DNA of 64,000 bases, from the NCBI GenBank assembly GCA_025506515.1, contig CM046451.1, forward strand, positions 41,125,701-41,189,700, read 5' to 3'. Within the stretch, counting starts at the first letter, position 1, and every line of letters starts with the position of its first letter. The position numbers and the translations under genes are program-made. Source of the DNA: Flaveria trinervia (taxonomy: Eukaryota; Streptophyta; Magnoliopsida; Asterales; Asteraceae). The notes beneath the pieces were generated by a model. It saw only the letters and a list, made by a program, of their open reading frames with translations. It did not search any database and had not been told where the DNA came from. Below are positions 35,341 to 47,212 of the stretch, in pieces.

Positions 35341-37335
35341 CTACTGAATATATGAATGTAGATGTTCCTCTCTAAGCTGATCCTATTAGACAACCATCAA
35401 AAAATCAAAGTTTTTCAACTAAAGGAGGTCCAAACCTGTTACCATCAAATTTAAAAGATCTATCAAATATAGAAGATCTATCAACAGAGATCAGAAATAA
35501 AAACAAGCTACTCCTCCAACTAAAACCGAAAGAACATCAAATGATGGAAGCAGTCAAAGTGCTACTGAAGCTGAAGTAGTCAATGAAACAGAGTTTGTTT
35601 ATCTTCATAATTCCCCAAGAGTACATGATGAAGATGACTCTCACCATAATGATCTAAATGACTCCAATCTTGATGTAACCAATGCTGGTGACTCAATTCC
35701 AACCACCATAATACATATGAATCATCCAGTAGAAAGCATTATTGGTGACCTTAATGAAAGGGTGACAAGAAGCAAGTCAAGTATTGCAAACATCTGTTTG
35801 TTCACGTGCTTTCTTTGTCAAATAGTACCAAAGAACATTGAAGTGGCTCTTCAAGACAATAGCTGGATTGAAGCAATGCAGGAAGAATTGCTACAATTCA
35901 AGAAGCAAGAAGTATGACAACTGGTAGACCTTCCTGATGGACAATACCTTATTATCACCAGATGGCTGTACAGAAACAAAAGTGATGATAAAGGGATCGT
36001 CATCACAAATAAAGCGAGGCTGGTGGCATAAGGTTACACTCAAGAAGAAGGAATTAATTATGATGAAGTGTTTGCACCTGTTGCCAGATTAGAAGCAATA
36101 AGAATCTTTCTAGCATATTCTACATCCATGAAGTTTATTGTTTATCAAATGGATGTAAAGTGTGCAAAAAATTGCTGAAGAAGCCTATATGAGTCAACCA
36201 CCTGGCTTTGAAGACCCAGATTTCCCTCACAGGGTGTACAAGCTTGACAAAGCCGTATGGTCTTTATCAAGCTCGAGGAAAGTGGTATGAGACTCTATCA
36301 TCTTTTCTTCTTGAAAATGGATATGAAAGAGGAAAGATTGATTAGACTCTCTTCAGAAAGAGAAAAGGAAAAGACATGTTGCTAGTCCAGATTTATGTGG
36401 ATGATATCATATTTGACTCAACAAAAAAGCAACTCTGTAAAGACTTTGAAGACCTTATGCATTCAAGATTTCAAATGAGTTCAATGGGGGAACTCACTTT
36501 CTTTCTAGGGGTGCAAGTCCAACAAACAGCAGATGGAATCTTCATCAATCAATCAAAATATGTGGAAAGAACGTTGAAGAAATTCCACTTTGCTAATTGT
36601 CAGTCTATCAAAACTCCTATGGATACTAAAGTGAAGATTGGACTTGATCCAGAAGGTAAATCAGTGGATCAGACTCATTATCGATCTATGATCGGTTCAT
36701 TTATGTATCTAATAGCCAGTAGGCCTGACATTATGTATGGTGTTTAAGTGTGTGCCAGATATCAAGATCATTCTAGTGACTCTCTTGTAATGCTGTCAAG
36801 AGGATATTGAGGTATCTTAAGGGCAAACCAGCTCTTGGGTTATAGTATCTAAAGGAAGGATACTTCAATCTCTATACCTTCACTGTCAGTGATTATGGAA
36901 GATGGAACTTCAATAGGAAATCCACCTCTCGTGGTTGTCAATTTTATTGTCCCAGACGGGTCTCCTGGCAGTGCAAGAAGCAGACAAATGTATCTATCTG
37001 AACTGCAGAAGCTGAGTATATTGCAGCATCAGCTTGTTGCTCTCAAGTACTCTAGACACAAAACCAAATGCTTGATTATGGTTTTAACTTCTTGCACACA
37101 CCAATTCACTTAACAACACAACAGTTGTTTTCATTACCAATAATCTAGTTCAGCACTCAAAAGCAAAACACATTGAAATTAGATATCACTTTTTGAGACA
37201 CTGTACTGAAAAGGGGTTAATCAAATTAATTCATGTACCCAATGAAAATCAATTGGCTGATTTATTTACTAAGGCATTGAACCTTATAGGATTGAATTCC
37301 TAGTTCAATCAATTGGCATGATTAACCTTAAGTAA
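35341..37335 (+). pseudogene. Reverse transcriptase and RNase H of element E
   Basis: A hydrophilic linker is followed by MNHPVESIIGDLNERVTRS (35717) and RT from about 35840: [40 protein letters not shown] (frame lost after it near 36170), then LVQIYVDDIIFDSTKKQLCKD with YVDD at 36394-36405, GELTFFLGVQVQ and SMIGSFMYLIASRPDIMYG. RNase H follows in two frames (36850-37335): VSDYGRWNFNRKSTS, AEAEYIAASACC, QNQMLDYGFNF. Stops interrupt at 35917, 36342 and 36745. All catalytic motifs of RT that remain are canonical, but the protein is not continuous. Confidence 0.9.
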
Positions 37336-39565
37336 AACCAATCAAAACATCAAACATTTCAAAAAACATTAGAAAATTACAAAAATAAGTCAATTTTGAT
37401 GAATAAAAGAATATAATGGGAAATTATATCATTACAGTCATTATATCATTCACTATGCTTAATTTCAAATTTTGAGAGACTGTCATGACTTACGGGATAT
37501 GTTGGTAGGCTCAATTTGGAAGAGAAGATACATGCAGTGATGAATTAAAATCTTATTTAATGGTGAAACACTAATCTCAAAGTACAGGTATGTATTGGCT
37601 TATCTGAGTGTATGTATGTGTCATAACCTAAACACACCAGGTAATAATACTTTATGAATCTCTTTCACCTATATCAAGCTTCATCTTAGTTTTGCTAAGC
37701 AAAGACCCGTTGAAACAAGCACATAGGGTAGATGTACTGATCCAAAAGGTTCCCATTGAGGAACACATCCAAATTGGATGAATCTACAAAAACAATACAT
37801 TCCAAGTGAATGAACAAAAGAATCTAATCATGGATCACCTTCCAAAGTGAAGTGAAAAGAATCCCAATATGGATCTTCATGAAAAAGATCAATGTAAAAG
37901 AATCCCAATGAGGATCAGTGAAAATGAAGTCTTATAACTTAAGTAACCTCGTAAAGAAAGTTGTCAAAAAGTACTATCACGCATTACATAAGGATGGTTG
38001 ATCATTCCATGCATTTGTGTGTGAGGTCCATGTTGAATAATTAAATAATCCAAAAACATGACAAATATCACTTGCATCAAAATATCAACCTGGTATGAGT
38101 TTAATAGGACAAACATACCTTCAATAAGCAAGTTCATAAACATGTCCATTTTATCATAAAGGATGCACATTGTAATGTAAGATTGATATGATCCTAACAA
38201 AAGATATACTTCTCTTCATTATTAATAACCAAAAGTACATAATTTTCAAAAAGTTTTAAATTTAAAGTTTCTATCCTAATAAGGATATAAACTTTACGGG
38301 AAATAATTTAAAATTTTTGACTGAGGTTTTATAAACATCTACTATCTTAAATTACTTTCCTAAAACTTCAAAACAAAAAAAAAGAAAATGTTTGTGTTGG
38401 TGCATAAGTTATACCATAGTATCTCAGCCTATGCAAATGCTTGGAAGCATAGAAGTCCAAGATCAGTCAAACAATGGGAAACTTGTATCACATATGGCAT
38501 ACAAGTCAATCCAAGCAAAAACTGATGACCCCAACAACATTCAACAACTTCAAAAGAGAACTCAATCAACTTCATAAGAGAATTCAACCAGAGACATTTC
38601 TTCATAACAAGAAAAACCAAAACATAAACAAGATTAAGTTCAAAAGTTAATACAGGTAAGGCATCAGTTTAATGCGGGTGAAGGTAACCCATGCATGTAA
38701 CTAATGCGGGTAACTATTTATGTCAAAGTGAAACTAATGCGGATAAGGATTTTACTCTACCGCATTTGTGTCTAACAAGTATACATGAAAAGTTTGAAGT
38801 GTTAAAACCTATGAAGAACAAAAGTATTCTACCGTATTTGCTAATACGGATGATAATTCTCTTCTGCATTTGTTTTACTCATCCGCACATGTGGATATGG
38901 TAACTTCAACACTTTACATGTACCATGGATGATGATCAAGTAAATGTGGAATTTTACTCTATCGCATTTGCTACAGTGAGCGAATGCTAAACAAGTTTGA
39001 TCAACCGCATTTGCTACAATAAGCAAACGCTGAACAAGTTTGATCAGCCGCATTTGCTATAGTAAGAAAATATTGAACAAGTTTGATTAACCGCATTTGA
39101 TACAATGCACAAATACTGATGAACTTTGTTCTTCCGCATTTACAACAATGCACAAATGCAGATAGAAGAAAACTTAAGTATTCAAACTTCTGCATTTGCT
39201 ACAGTATACAAATGTGGATGTCCAAACTCATAAGTAAAATTCTTTCGCATTTACAACACTAAACAAATGCTGATGTATACACCTCCGCATTTGCTAAAGT
39301 GTGAACTAAACTTGACCGCATTTGTTCTGAAACTTGTGAATGTTGTTATTTGACTATTTAAAGCACATTTGAAATGTCATTTAATACTTTTCAAATTTGA
39401 ATGACTCTAAAGTGCGACGAGCGAAAACACACTGTTCATCTTCATCAACCATCATCATCTTTTTCAATCAAAGATCTTAACTTCATCTACTCTGTCCTTA
39501 TCTTCGATTCTACTGAAGTATAGTATCAAACAGAAGGTGAAACATTCAACATTTTGTAACCTAAA
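37336..39565 (+). other. Noncoding spacer of element E with hairpin-type repeats
   Basis: About 2.2 kb between pol and the extra ORF. At 37790-37920 there are imperfect repeats around AAGAATCCCAATATGGATC. From 38660 to 39330 it is filled with CCGCATTTGCTACAGT / AACAAATGCGGATG units, the same repeat family as in the LTR. Short open frames on the minus strand here (for example 38841-39195) are translations of the repeat and not genes. Confidence 0.7.
38660..39330. repeat. Array of AATGCGGATGA / TCATCCGCATT-type repeats in the E spacer
   Basis: More than ten copies, by eye, of half-palindromes CCGCATTTG or AAATGCGGAT in both orientations at 20-60 bp spacing, upstream of the extra ORF. This is the position at which family I carries its own palindrome arrays. 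Confidence 0.72.
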
Positions 39566-42500
39566 TGTCGAACACTTGGACTGATGATGAACTTAGAACC
39601 TTAGGATTAATGAAGACACTCAAAATCAGACCCATTCTAAGAAAAGATTAACATTATTGACATCAATAAGCATGCAAACTAATAAGAATATCAACAAACA
39701 AAAAAAAATTCATAACCATGTTCATCATATCAACAGAGGATGATGAATACGAAAATGTGAAAATCAATTCTTGAAATAAAATCAGATTAAGGGTCAAACA
39801 ACATAAAAAATCATCTCTTCAAACATGATAAGCAAAATAACATGAATAACTCTTAAAAACGTCAAAATTTGAAATGTTTCCTATAGAACTGTACCTTCAG
39901 ATACTTATCTTTGAACATCAAAAGTCAAACTGCTAGTATGCATAATGCATAACATATCCATTTTCATCAATCTAACTCATATGCCTCTAATGCAGGGCAA
40001 ATGACTAATCTTACATGGAGCAAGCTCCATAACTCATATGCCTCTAATGTAGGCAAAGGTAGAGACATGATCAGATTTATCTCTACTACAAGAGTAGCCC
40101 ATGCCATCACTATTAGACCTATTATCTATGAAAGATATAATAGGTCATTCTGGAGTACTGTAGAAGTAACTGATTTGAATGGTGAAAAGACTTTAATAGG
40201 ATATCACTGATGATTATTCTCTGGCCATCAATAAACAAATTGTGAGACAGTGTCTACAGTTTGGTGATGATGCTACACTCCTATTGAGTTTGAAGATGAA
40301 GACATTACTGAACCTACCCAACTCAACCTCCTTCATATCCAATTTCACCAACTCAACTATCCTCTGCCAATACTGAACCAACTGAATTTGTAGATTCTAC
40401 TAGCTCATCTCAGAAATCCAAATCATCTTCTAATAAGGAGGATCACCCTACCCAATGCCTGTAAAGAAAGCCACTTCTGAGGTTGCTCCTACAGAAAGCT
40501 GTGCTGAATCTGGTATAAATAAACCGGATGAAAAGGATGAGTTAATCTATGAACTTATGCAAAAGGTGGCAAAGATGGAAAGACTGCTTAACACAAGAGC
40601 CAACATCATTCAAGACAGACTTCTAGAGCTTGATGAGAAAGAAAAAAAGTTGAAAGAAATGAAAGAAAGATATGAGGCTGAAAAGAAAGATAAAGAAAAT
40701 GATATAGAGAACTTAAAAGTTGCTCTTCAACAATCAAAGGATGAGATAAATGTTCATGTGGACACTTTATCTATTCAAACAATTGCCATGGAAGAGAAAG
40801 AAGAGCATATTGAAAGACAAAATGAGATTATTATCAACTTGTAGAAACAAAATGAACTTCTGAACAAAAGAGTAGCTAAAGTTGAGAGGTTTGTTGAAAT
40901 CAAGAGGAAGGTTTAATTAGAAGTAAAGGAAGTTGATGAGAAAGAAGCCGAGTCTAAGAGCTCTTCAGGGGGGAGTACTGATGACTCTCCTCCTGGTAAA
41001 TGTATGAGATTGTCTGTAACAGAAGCACAACCAAGCAAGACAAAGCATGATGAGTGTAGCCTTGAAATGGTAGTCTACTCAGAGACAACAACAGGTATGC
41101 ACACTGAAGAGGCTGAGTTTAATGACATGATCAATGCTCTAGACAGCTTCACATCTGAAGAATTCATCATTGATGATGAGTTCGGGGATTTTATAGTTGA
41201 TCAAAGGACTGTTACTAAACCCATAGAGGTTATTCCTTAATTTCATATCCCTCTAGAGAAGGATTTGAGCTTGCAAATAGTTCCTGCTGTGTCACTATCT
41301 GATGAGCAAAAAAATTGATTAGAAAGCTATGTGAAGAGCAAAGAAAAAAGAAAAAGTTGTTGCTACCCCTGAATAAGTACAATCAGAGGCTGAAAAGTGC
41401 ATAAAGGAGCTGAAATGCCTAAAACCTCTTCTGGTCCTTCAATGCAGACATATACCGGAAAGAGGAAGTACTTAACTGAAAAGGCTAAGGGAAAAAGGCC
41501 TATTGTGTAAGAAGAGCCAATAAAGAAAAGCAAGAAGGATGATCCTAGAAGCCTTGCAGCAATAGTAGAAATTATGGAAGAACATGAGCAAGCAGAAGCT
41601 CAATTAAAGAAGCAAGCTATTTTTGTTGACCTTGAAGAAGGGGAAATTGAAGGAGGATGTGGCTGATGAGACAATAGCAGTTGATAGTCCTGTGTAGGAA
41701 GAAAAGTCTGTACAAGAAATGGTTGAAAAGGCTCAAACAGATGATTTAATGGTTAAAGCCTTGTTTTTGATTAATCATGGATATGATCCTGATGATGTTT
41801 TTAACATGACTTATGAGGGGATGGAGGCAGAAGAAGAAAGGTTGAACAAACTACTGGACCCTACTATTGAAACTGAATATAAGAAGACCATTTCCTCTAA
41901 ATCTGATAAGCCCAAACTATCATCTATGAAGAAGCAAACTTCAACTCCCCAACCTTTATATCCTGATCCCTATAATATGTCTAATAGGGAAATGAAGGAT
42001 TATCTTTCCAGTCAAGGGTTCAAAGAAGAAAGCTTGGAAACATGAAAACAAACTCCCGAAGGTTGCCACCCACAGGTTGATAAATGAAAAGAAAGAGAGG
42101 CTTAAGATATAGAATAAGAAATTCTCAACAAAAAGCCTAGAACAAGAGTGTCAGCTCAAGACATGCAACTCACCCATCAAGATGAGACTCTTTGGCATCT
42201 GTACTTCATAGATCCCTAAGTGGATTGCTGAGCCTTCTCAACTGAAACTTCAAGAAGAGCTAACCACTGCAGAGATGATTAGAGGTGTGTCTACTCCTAA
42301 GGGAAAAATTGATCAGAGAATCATTGCCTGGAAGTATGACAGTGATTGGAATATGTTTATGGTCAAACGAATCTCAAGGCTGGTTCATTCTTTACAAAGT
42401 ACTCTGCTCTTGTAAATGCCCTTGAGATTCATGACTTAAAGGAACCGGCTAACTTGGAACTGATCAATCACAAGGTCGTGTTCTGAGGGTATGAATTTGA

Positions 42501-43170
42501 AGATATACTCAGAATGTTGAAAAGAACTAATAACTTCAAATCACTGAAAGCCATCTATATGTGGAAAGATTGGTCTTTCATTAATCCTCTTGAAAAGAAT
42601 AGACAAATCAGCAGAGGTAGTTGTATTTCCAGAGCTCAAAGTGAAACCAACTAAGTCTTTGAAAAGAAAGATGGTATACCGTACTCATTCCTCCATACCA
42701 TTCTCCAATGTGTATTATGATAAAAAGACTTATGAGATAGTAATTGAAAGAAATTGGGGAGGAAAGGAGGGAGCTGAAATTTGATTATGTAGTGGATATA
42801 AAATAAGGCTACTTGATGAATCTTACATCCACTATATATACATTAAACATCTCAGAGAAATAACCAACAAACTAGGAGAACAAGACATGCACTATTTCTT
42901 AAAGTGAATTAAACTAATAAAAACGGCATATGATCAAATCATCACCAAGAGGGAAAAGAGAAAGAAGAAAAATACTCCTCTGCAGCTGGGAAGCATAGTG
43001 AAGCTCGAAGTTGATGTAGATGGAGCTCTACTCATTCATAGAGATTTGTTGTCTACTTTGTCTATATGGGAACATGTTTCTCTTAAGAATCTACCCTTGG
43101 AAGCCATCCACACTATGAGTTAGATGAGAATACATGTGCTGAATAGACAAAATGTCAGATGCTAATGACT
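39566..43170 (+). pseudogene. Extra 3' ORF (aORF) of element E, broken
   Basis: A possible first start is ATG 39566; homology to other aORFs begins near ATG 40001 (TWSKLHNSYAS, then ITIRPIIYERYNRSFWSTVEV, then a degraded counterpart of the VLELGD block near 40250). A long Lys/Glu coiled coil is open at 40455-40844 (ELMQKVAKMERLLNTRANII). Acidic, charged segments follow (41004-41240, 41719-42045), and near 42590-42784 a C-terminal core, PFSNVYYDKKTYEIVIER, resembles YYDCRTGEAVIVL in B and YYDWRTGEVVIVL in C. It ends shortly before the polypurine tract. Frames are broken at many places. Function unknown; the position and shared cores argue that it is the same gene as in family I. Confidence 0.72.
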
Positions 43171-43296
43171 TTGTCAATATGATAAAGGCCATTTTGGTTC
43201 CATCACAAGCATAACCACTCCTCTCTTCACAAGACCCAACAGAATCCTCTCAACCTTAACCACCACTAAACCATTAAAGACCATAGGCTTTATAAT

Positions 43297-43311
43297 CCTT
43301 AGGGGGAGTAT
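43297..43311 (+). other. Polypurine tract of element E
   Basis: AATCCTTAGGGGGAGTAT ends directly before TGTTGGACC. The purine core AGGGGGAG is shared with family I. Confidence 0.82.
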
Positions 43312-44051
43312 TGTTGGACCTTGAAAAGATCATACATGCCAATTCAATTGGTCAATTGTTGGTTGTTCTGCTGGACACTCCTTAAGTCCAAGAAGTAATA
43401 CGGATGAAGAATTTGCTAAGAATAAACAAGTGTTAACTAACCGCATTTATAAAAGCGGAAGACATAGAACAAATGTGGATAAATGTTTGTTCTTCCGCAT
43501 TAACAAATGCGAATAGTCAAAAAGATATGCGGACAAGACATGTTCATCCGCATTTATTTGTATGACCAACAAAAAATACACATAAGTATTTGTTCATCCA
43601 CATTACCCAATGCGGATAACCAAATACTAATGTGGATGACAAGAGAAGAAATGCTAATCAAGAACAACTCATCCGCATTTGTCAATCCAGATGAACAGAA
43701 GAAATGCTGATGAAGACTTAGACTAGTTCTGATGTATAGGTCAGGGGTAGTTTAGTCATTTTGTAAAAAGGCATCTTGTCAGCCTATAAATAGAATAGAA
43801 TACCTCATACATGAGGTGACTATTCATAAACAATCAGAACATTTTGAATTAAACATTTTCAAGGTGCATTATTACTATTCATGCAAAAACCCATGCATTT
43901 ATTGTAATCAATCACTTTCATCAATATAACAAAGCATTTATGAGTATATTTGTGCATTGAATGTTTATTGATTGTTTGTTTCCGCCATTCAATCTCTGAC
44001 TTGGTCATCATCTTCGATTATAGTGAGAATCTTAATCTCACCACCCAGTCA
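43312..44051 (+). repeat. Right LTR of element E, shared with the following partial copy (740 bp)
   Basis: It aligns end to end with 29732-30475. It has the same hairpin array (43400-43710), TATA box (43785-43793) and terminal CCCAGTCA. It is preceded by a polypurine tract, as a 3' LTR should be, and followed by a PBS, as a 5' LTR should be. Confidence 0.92.
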
Positions 44052-44981
44052 ACTGGTATTAGAGCTCTTTCTCTCGGTTCTTTTTCAGATCTACCCAAGA
44101 TCCAAATATAACTTGATTGATCTGGTGATCGAGTTGCTAGTAGAGTGTTCTATCAACTCTACTTAGTAATAACAGAGTATACTCTTTTCCTCACCCTTAA
44201 GAACAAACATACAGTACCCACCTTCGAAGCTATAAATAGTCAGTATAACAAACACTTCAATAGAAACTAAGAACCCGAACAGATCTGATTTTGTGAGCTT
44301 CTTTTGGATAATTCAGACAAAGTTTGACTAAGAAACTTTAAAAGTAACTAATATATATTAAAAAAGTTAAAATACTTTGTTAAAATGGATTCACATAGTG
44401 TTTCAAAACTTGTCATACACCTAAACCTCTAATGCTTACACAAATCTGAGTTTAAGCAATCGAAAATCAAATTCAATTACATTACACGTGTAGATCCTGA
44501 CTTTTGGATCTGAATTACAAATATCAAGAACACCCATTGAGGATATGACTTTTGATGATGAAGGTTACAAGAAAATCAAGATTGATCTCAAAGCTTACTC
44601 CATACTCACTCAAGCACTCAAGATCGATGTGTTGAAAGACTGGAAAAGTATGGTAATGCTAAAGCAGTATGGGATGCACTGCAATTAAGTGTGAGTGAAC
44701 GCAATGCCCCCAAAGTGAGTGCTTCAACTGTGGCATGACTGGCCATTCTTTGGAGACCGCAATGCCCCCAAAAGAAAAAACTTTCAAAGATATTCTTAGA
44801 GCCAGTCATCCTCACATTCAAACTAAAGTTTTCACTCCAATAACCATCAGGAGTGTATCATCAACGACAATGACATCAATCATATTAGAATCAACCTCAA
44901 CTGACAAACCAGTCTTATGGAAGCAGTCAGTCATTTGCAAATTCTCTCGTGATTAACAAGATGGAGTATGTGACTAGAGCC
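44052..44981 (+). pseudogene. Second, internally deleted copy of PBS, leader and gag of element E
   Basis: It repeats 30476-32200 in shortened form. PBS TGGTATTAGAGC is at 44054, the gag ATG at 44385 (with the intact third codon TCA), and the Gag start MDSHSVSKL is clear. About 60 bp is missing near 44516, and about 750 bp is missing near 44690, where an extra GCAATGCCCCCAAA (44701-44714) has been inserted; the original of this block is at 44759-44772. The knuckle region follows (CFNCGMTGH), then the copy stops abruptly at 44981 against a fragment of element G in opposite orientation. Not functional. Confidence 0.85.
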
Positions 44982-45013
44982 AAATATGATGTCATCTACA
45001 TATACTTGAACTA
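44982..45013 (-). pseudogene. Fragment of element G reverse transcriptase left of the C insertion
   Basis: On the minus strand these 32 bases encode the RT active-site box YVDDIIF (YVDD at 44991-45002) and the residues before it. The upstream part of the same RT continues on the other side of element C at 60604. The fragment ends at 44982 in an abrupt junction with the plus-strand E copy, so the rest of the G RT, RNase H and 3' end is missing here. Confidence 0.8.
45009..45013. other. Target-site duplication of element C (left copy)
   Basis: AACTA occurs here and at 60604-60608, immediately outside the two ends of C. Both copies fit the reading frame of the interrupted RT of element G. Confidence 0.85.
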
Positions 45014-45739
45014 GGTTAGGACCATTTAGGTACGGAGTACTACTGATTATGCGCGTATACCACTCAAATAGTGTGGTCCTATTTGATTGGTGATCCAATG
45101 AGGGAGAACACAGTTATCATCACTCTAACGACTAATAAAACGTTATGAATGATTAGAACACGATCAACTGTGATCTATGAACTTGGAACACGTCTTCTTG
45201 AGTCTCTGGATGGCTAGGGTATGATTTTGTGCGTAGGTATTCGAATTGTTTTATTTCTTCATGATTTAGGTGGTATGTTTAGGTTAGGGTTTTCATTCAT
45301 GCGACTAAACCATTATCATGGTTCAGTCATGCGACTAAAGCATGCGATTAATCCATCCGCACAACTGAAGGTCCAGTCGTGCGAGTGAGTCAATCTTATG
45401 TGTCAATCGTGCGATTGATCCAGTCCCCTGGTTCAGTCGTGCACTGGTTCATTAGCATGAAGTATTCATGCGTGTGCTCCATTAGCATGGTCCATTCGTA
45501 TGAGAACTTCACATGATTAAGTTTACATATGTTTCTCAATCATTATTGACTAAAAATTATGTAAACAACCACAAACCCATATAGTTAGTTCAATATGTGT
45601 TATCACATAATAGACATGAAATATTAAACATTATATGCATCAACCACATATTGTATTTCATTCATACCCATTCAATTACATATATGTAAGACATGAAAGA
45701 CATTTTACATTAAGCTCCTAAACTAGGTACACATGTATC
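45014..45739 (-). repeat. Outer 3'-side LTR of element C (unit a of three)
   Basis: Starts GGTTAGGACC (TGTTAGGACC expected). Its right end stops at ACATGTATC, lacking the terminal TACA, and is fused directly to unit b. The TATA region is mutated (TATGTTTA). Confidence 0.88.
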
Positions 45740-46461
45740 CGTTTAGGTACGGAGTACTAACTGATTCCGCGCGTATACCAACTCAAATAGTGCGGAAACC
45801 TATTTGATTGGCGATCCAATAAGGGAGAACAGAGTTATGATCACTCTAACGATTAATGAAACGTTATGAATGATTAGAACACCATCAACTGTGACCTATG
45901 AACTTGGAACATGTCTTCTTGAGTCTCTGGACGGCTATGGTATGATTTTGTTTGTAGGTATTCGAATTGTTTTCTTTTTCCACGAATTAAGTGGTATTTC
46001 TACGTTAGGGTTTTCATCGTGCAACTGAACCATTAGCATGGTTCAGTGGTGCGACTGAATCATGCGATTGATGCATCCACACGACTGAAGGTCCAGTCGT
46101 GCGATTGAGTCAATCTTATGTCACAATCGTGCGACTGATCCAGTCTCCTGGTTCAGTCGTGCGGCAGGTTCATTAGCATGAAGTACTCATGCGTATGGTC
46201 CACTAGCATGGTCCATTCACATGAGAACTTCACACGATTAAGTTTAAACATGTTTCTCAATCATTATTGACTACGAATTATGTAAACAACCATGAACCTA
46301 TATATTTAGTTCAATATGCGTTATCACACAATAAACAATCAAATATTAAATATTATATGCATCAACCACACATTGTATTTCATTCATACCCATTCAATTA
46401 AATATATGTAAGACATGAAAGACATTTTACATTAAGCTCCTAAACTAGGTACACATGTATC
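45740..46461 (-). repeat. Middle 3'-side LTR of element C (unit b of three)
   Basis: Begins CGTTTAGGTACGGAG, lacking the first nine or ten bases (TGTTAGGACC), and ends ACATGTATC like unit a. Period to unit c is 722 bp. The TATA region is mutated (TATTTCTA). Confidence 0.88.
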
Positions 46462-47187
46462 CGTTTCGGTACGGAGTACTAACTGATTCTATGTGTATAC
46501 CAACTCAAATAGTGCGGAATCCTATTTGATTGGCGATCCAATCAGGGAGAACACAATATGATCACTCTAACGAATAATGAAACATTATGAATGATTAGAA
46601 CACGATCAACTGTGATCTATGAACTTGGAACATGTCTTCTTGAATCTCTGGACGGCTAGGGTACGATTTTGTGCATAGGTATTCGAATTATTTTCTTTTT
46701 CCACGAATTAGATAGTATTTATAGGTTAGGGTTTTCATTCGTGCGACTGAACCATTCGCATGGTTCAGTCGTATGACTAAAGCATGCAATTGATCCATCC
46801 GCACAACTGAAGGTCCAGTCCTGCGACTATGTAAATCTTATGTCTCATTCGTGCGACTGATCCAGTCTTTTGGTTCAGTCGTGCGACTGGTTCAGTAGCA
46901 TGAAGTATTTGTGCGTGTGGTCCATTAGCATGGTCCATTCGTATGAGAACTTCACACGATTAAGTTTAAACATGTTTCTTAATCATTATTGACTAAAAAT
47001 TATGTAAACAACCACAAACCTATATAGTTAGTTCAATATGTATTATCACACAATAAACAATGAAATATTAAACATTATATGCATCAACCACACACTATAT
47101 TTCATTCATACACATTCAATTACATATATGTAAGAGATGAAAGACATTTTACATTAATCTCCTAAACTAGGTACATATGTATATACA
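46462..47187 (-). repeat. Inner 3'-side LTR of element C (unit c of three)
   Basis: Begins CGTTTCGGTACGGAG with the same 5' truncation as unit b, but has a complete right end (TATATACA) against the polypurine tract. It alone of the three keeps TATTTATA (46716-46723). It contains the perfect-arm palindrome CAGTCGTGCGACTG at 46876-46889. Confidence 0.9.
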
Positions 47188-47200
47188 AACTCCCTTTTGG
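47188..47200 (-). other. Polypurine tract of element C
   Basis: The minus strand reads CCAAAAGGGAGTT immediately before TGTATATA. One G of the AAGGGGGAG core of B has changed to A. Confidence 0.82.
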
Positions 47201-47212
47201 ACCTACTTTACA

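Larger units (their letters stand above)
29732..44051 (+). mobile_element. Element E: family II Copia retrotransposon, about 14.3 kb
   Basis: Plus strand: LTR 29732-30475, PBS, gag from 30813, protease near 34000, integrase, RT, RNase H ending about 37335, a 2.2-kb spacer with hairpin-forming repeats, extra ORF about 39566-43170, polypurine tract, LTR 43312-44051. Unlike a normal insertion, the right LTR is followed not by a target-site copy (CCGGA expected from the left flank) but by another PBS and gag region. The element is thus one half of an LTR-sharing tandem. Many stops and frameshifts. Confidence 0.9.

Noticed and set aside
38660..39330. Possible CRISPR-like array
   Set aside because: Units vary in sequence, spacing and orientation, spacers are not unique inserts of constant length, and the DNA is a plant retrotransposon spacer.
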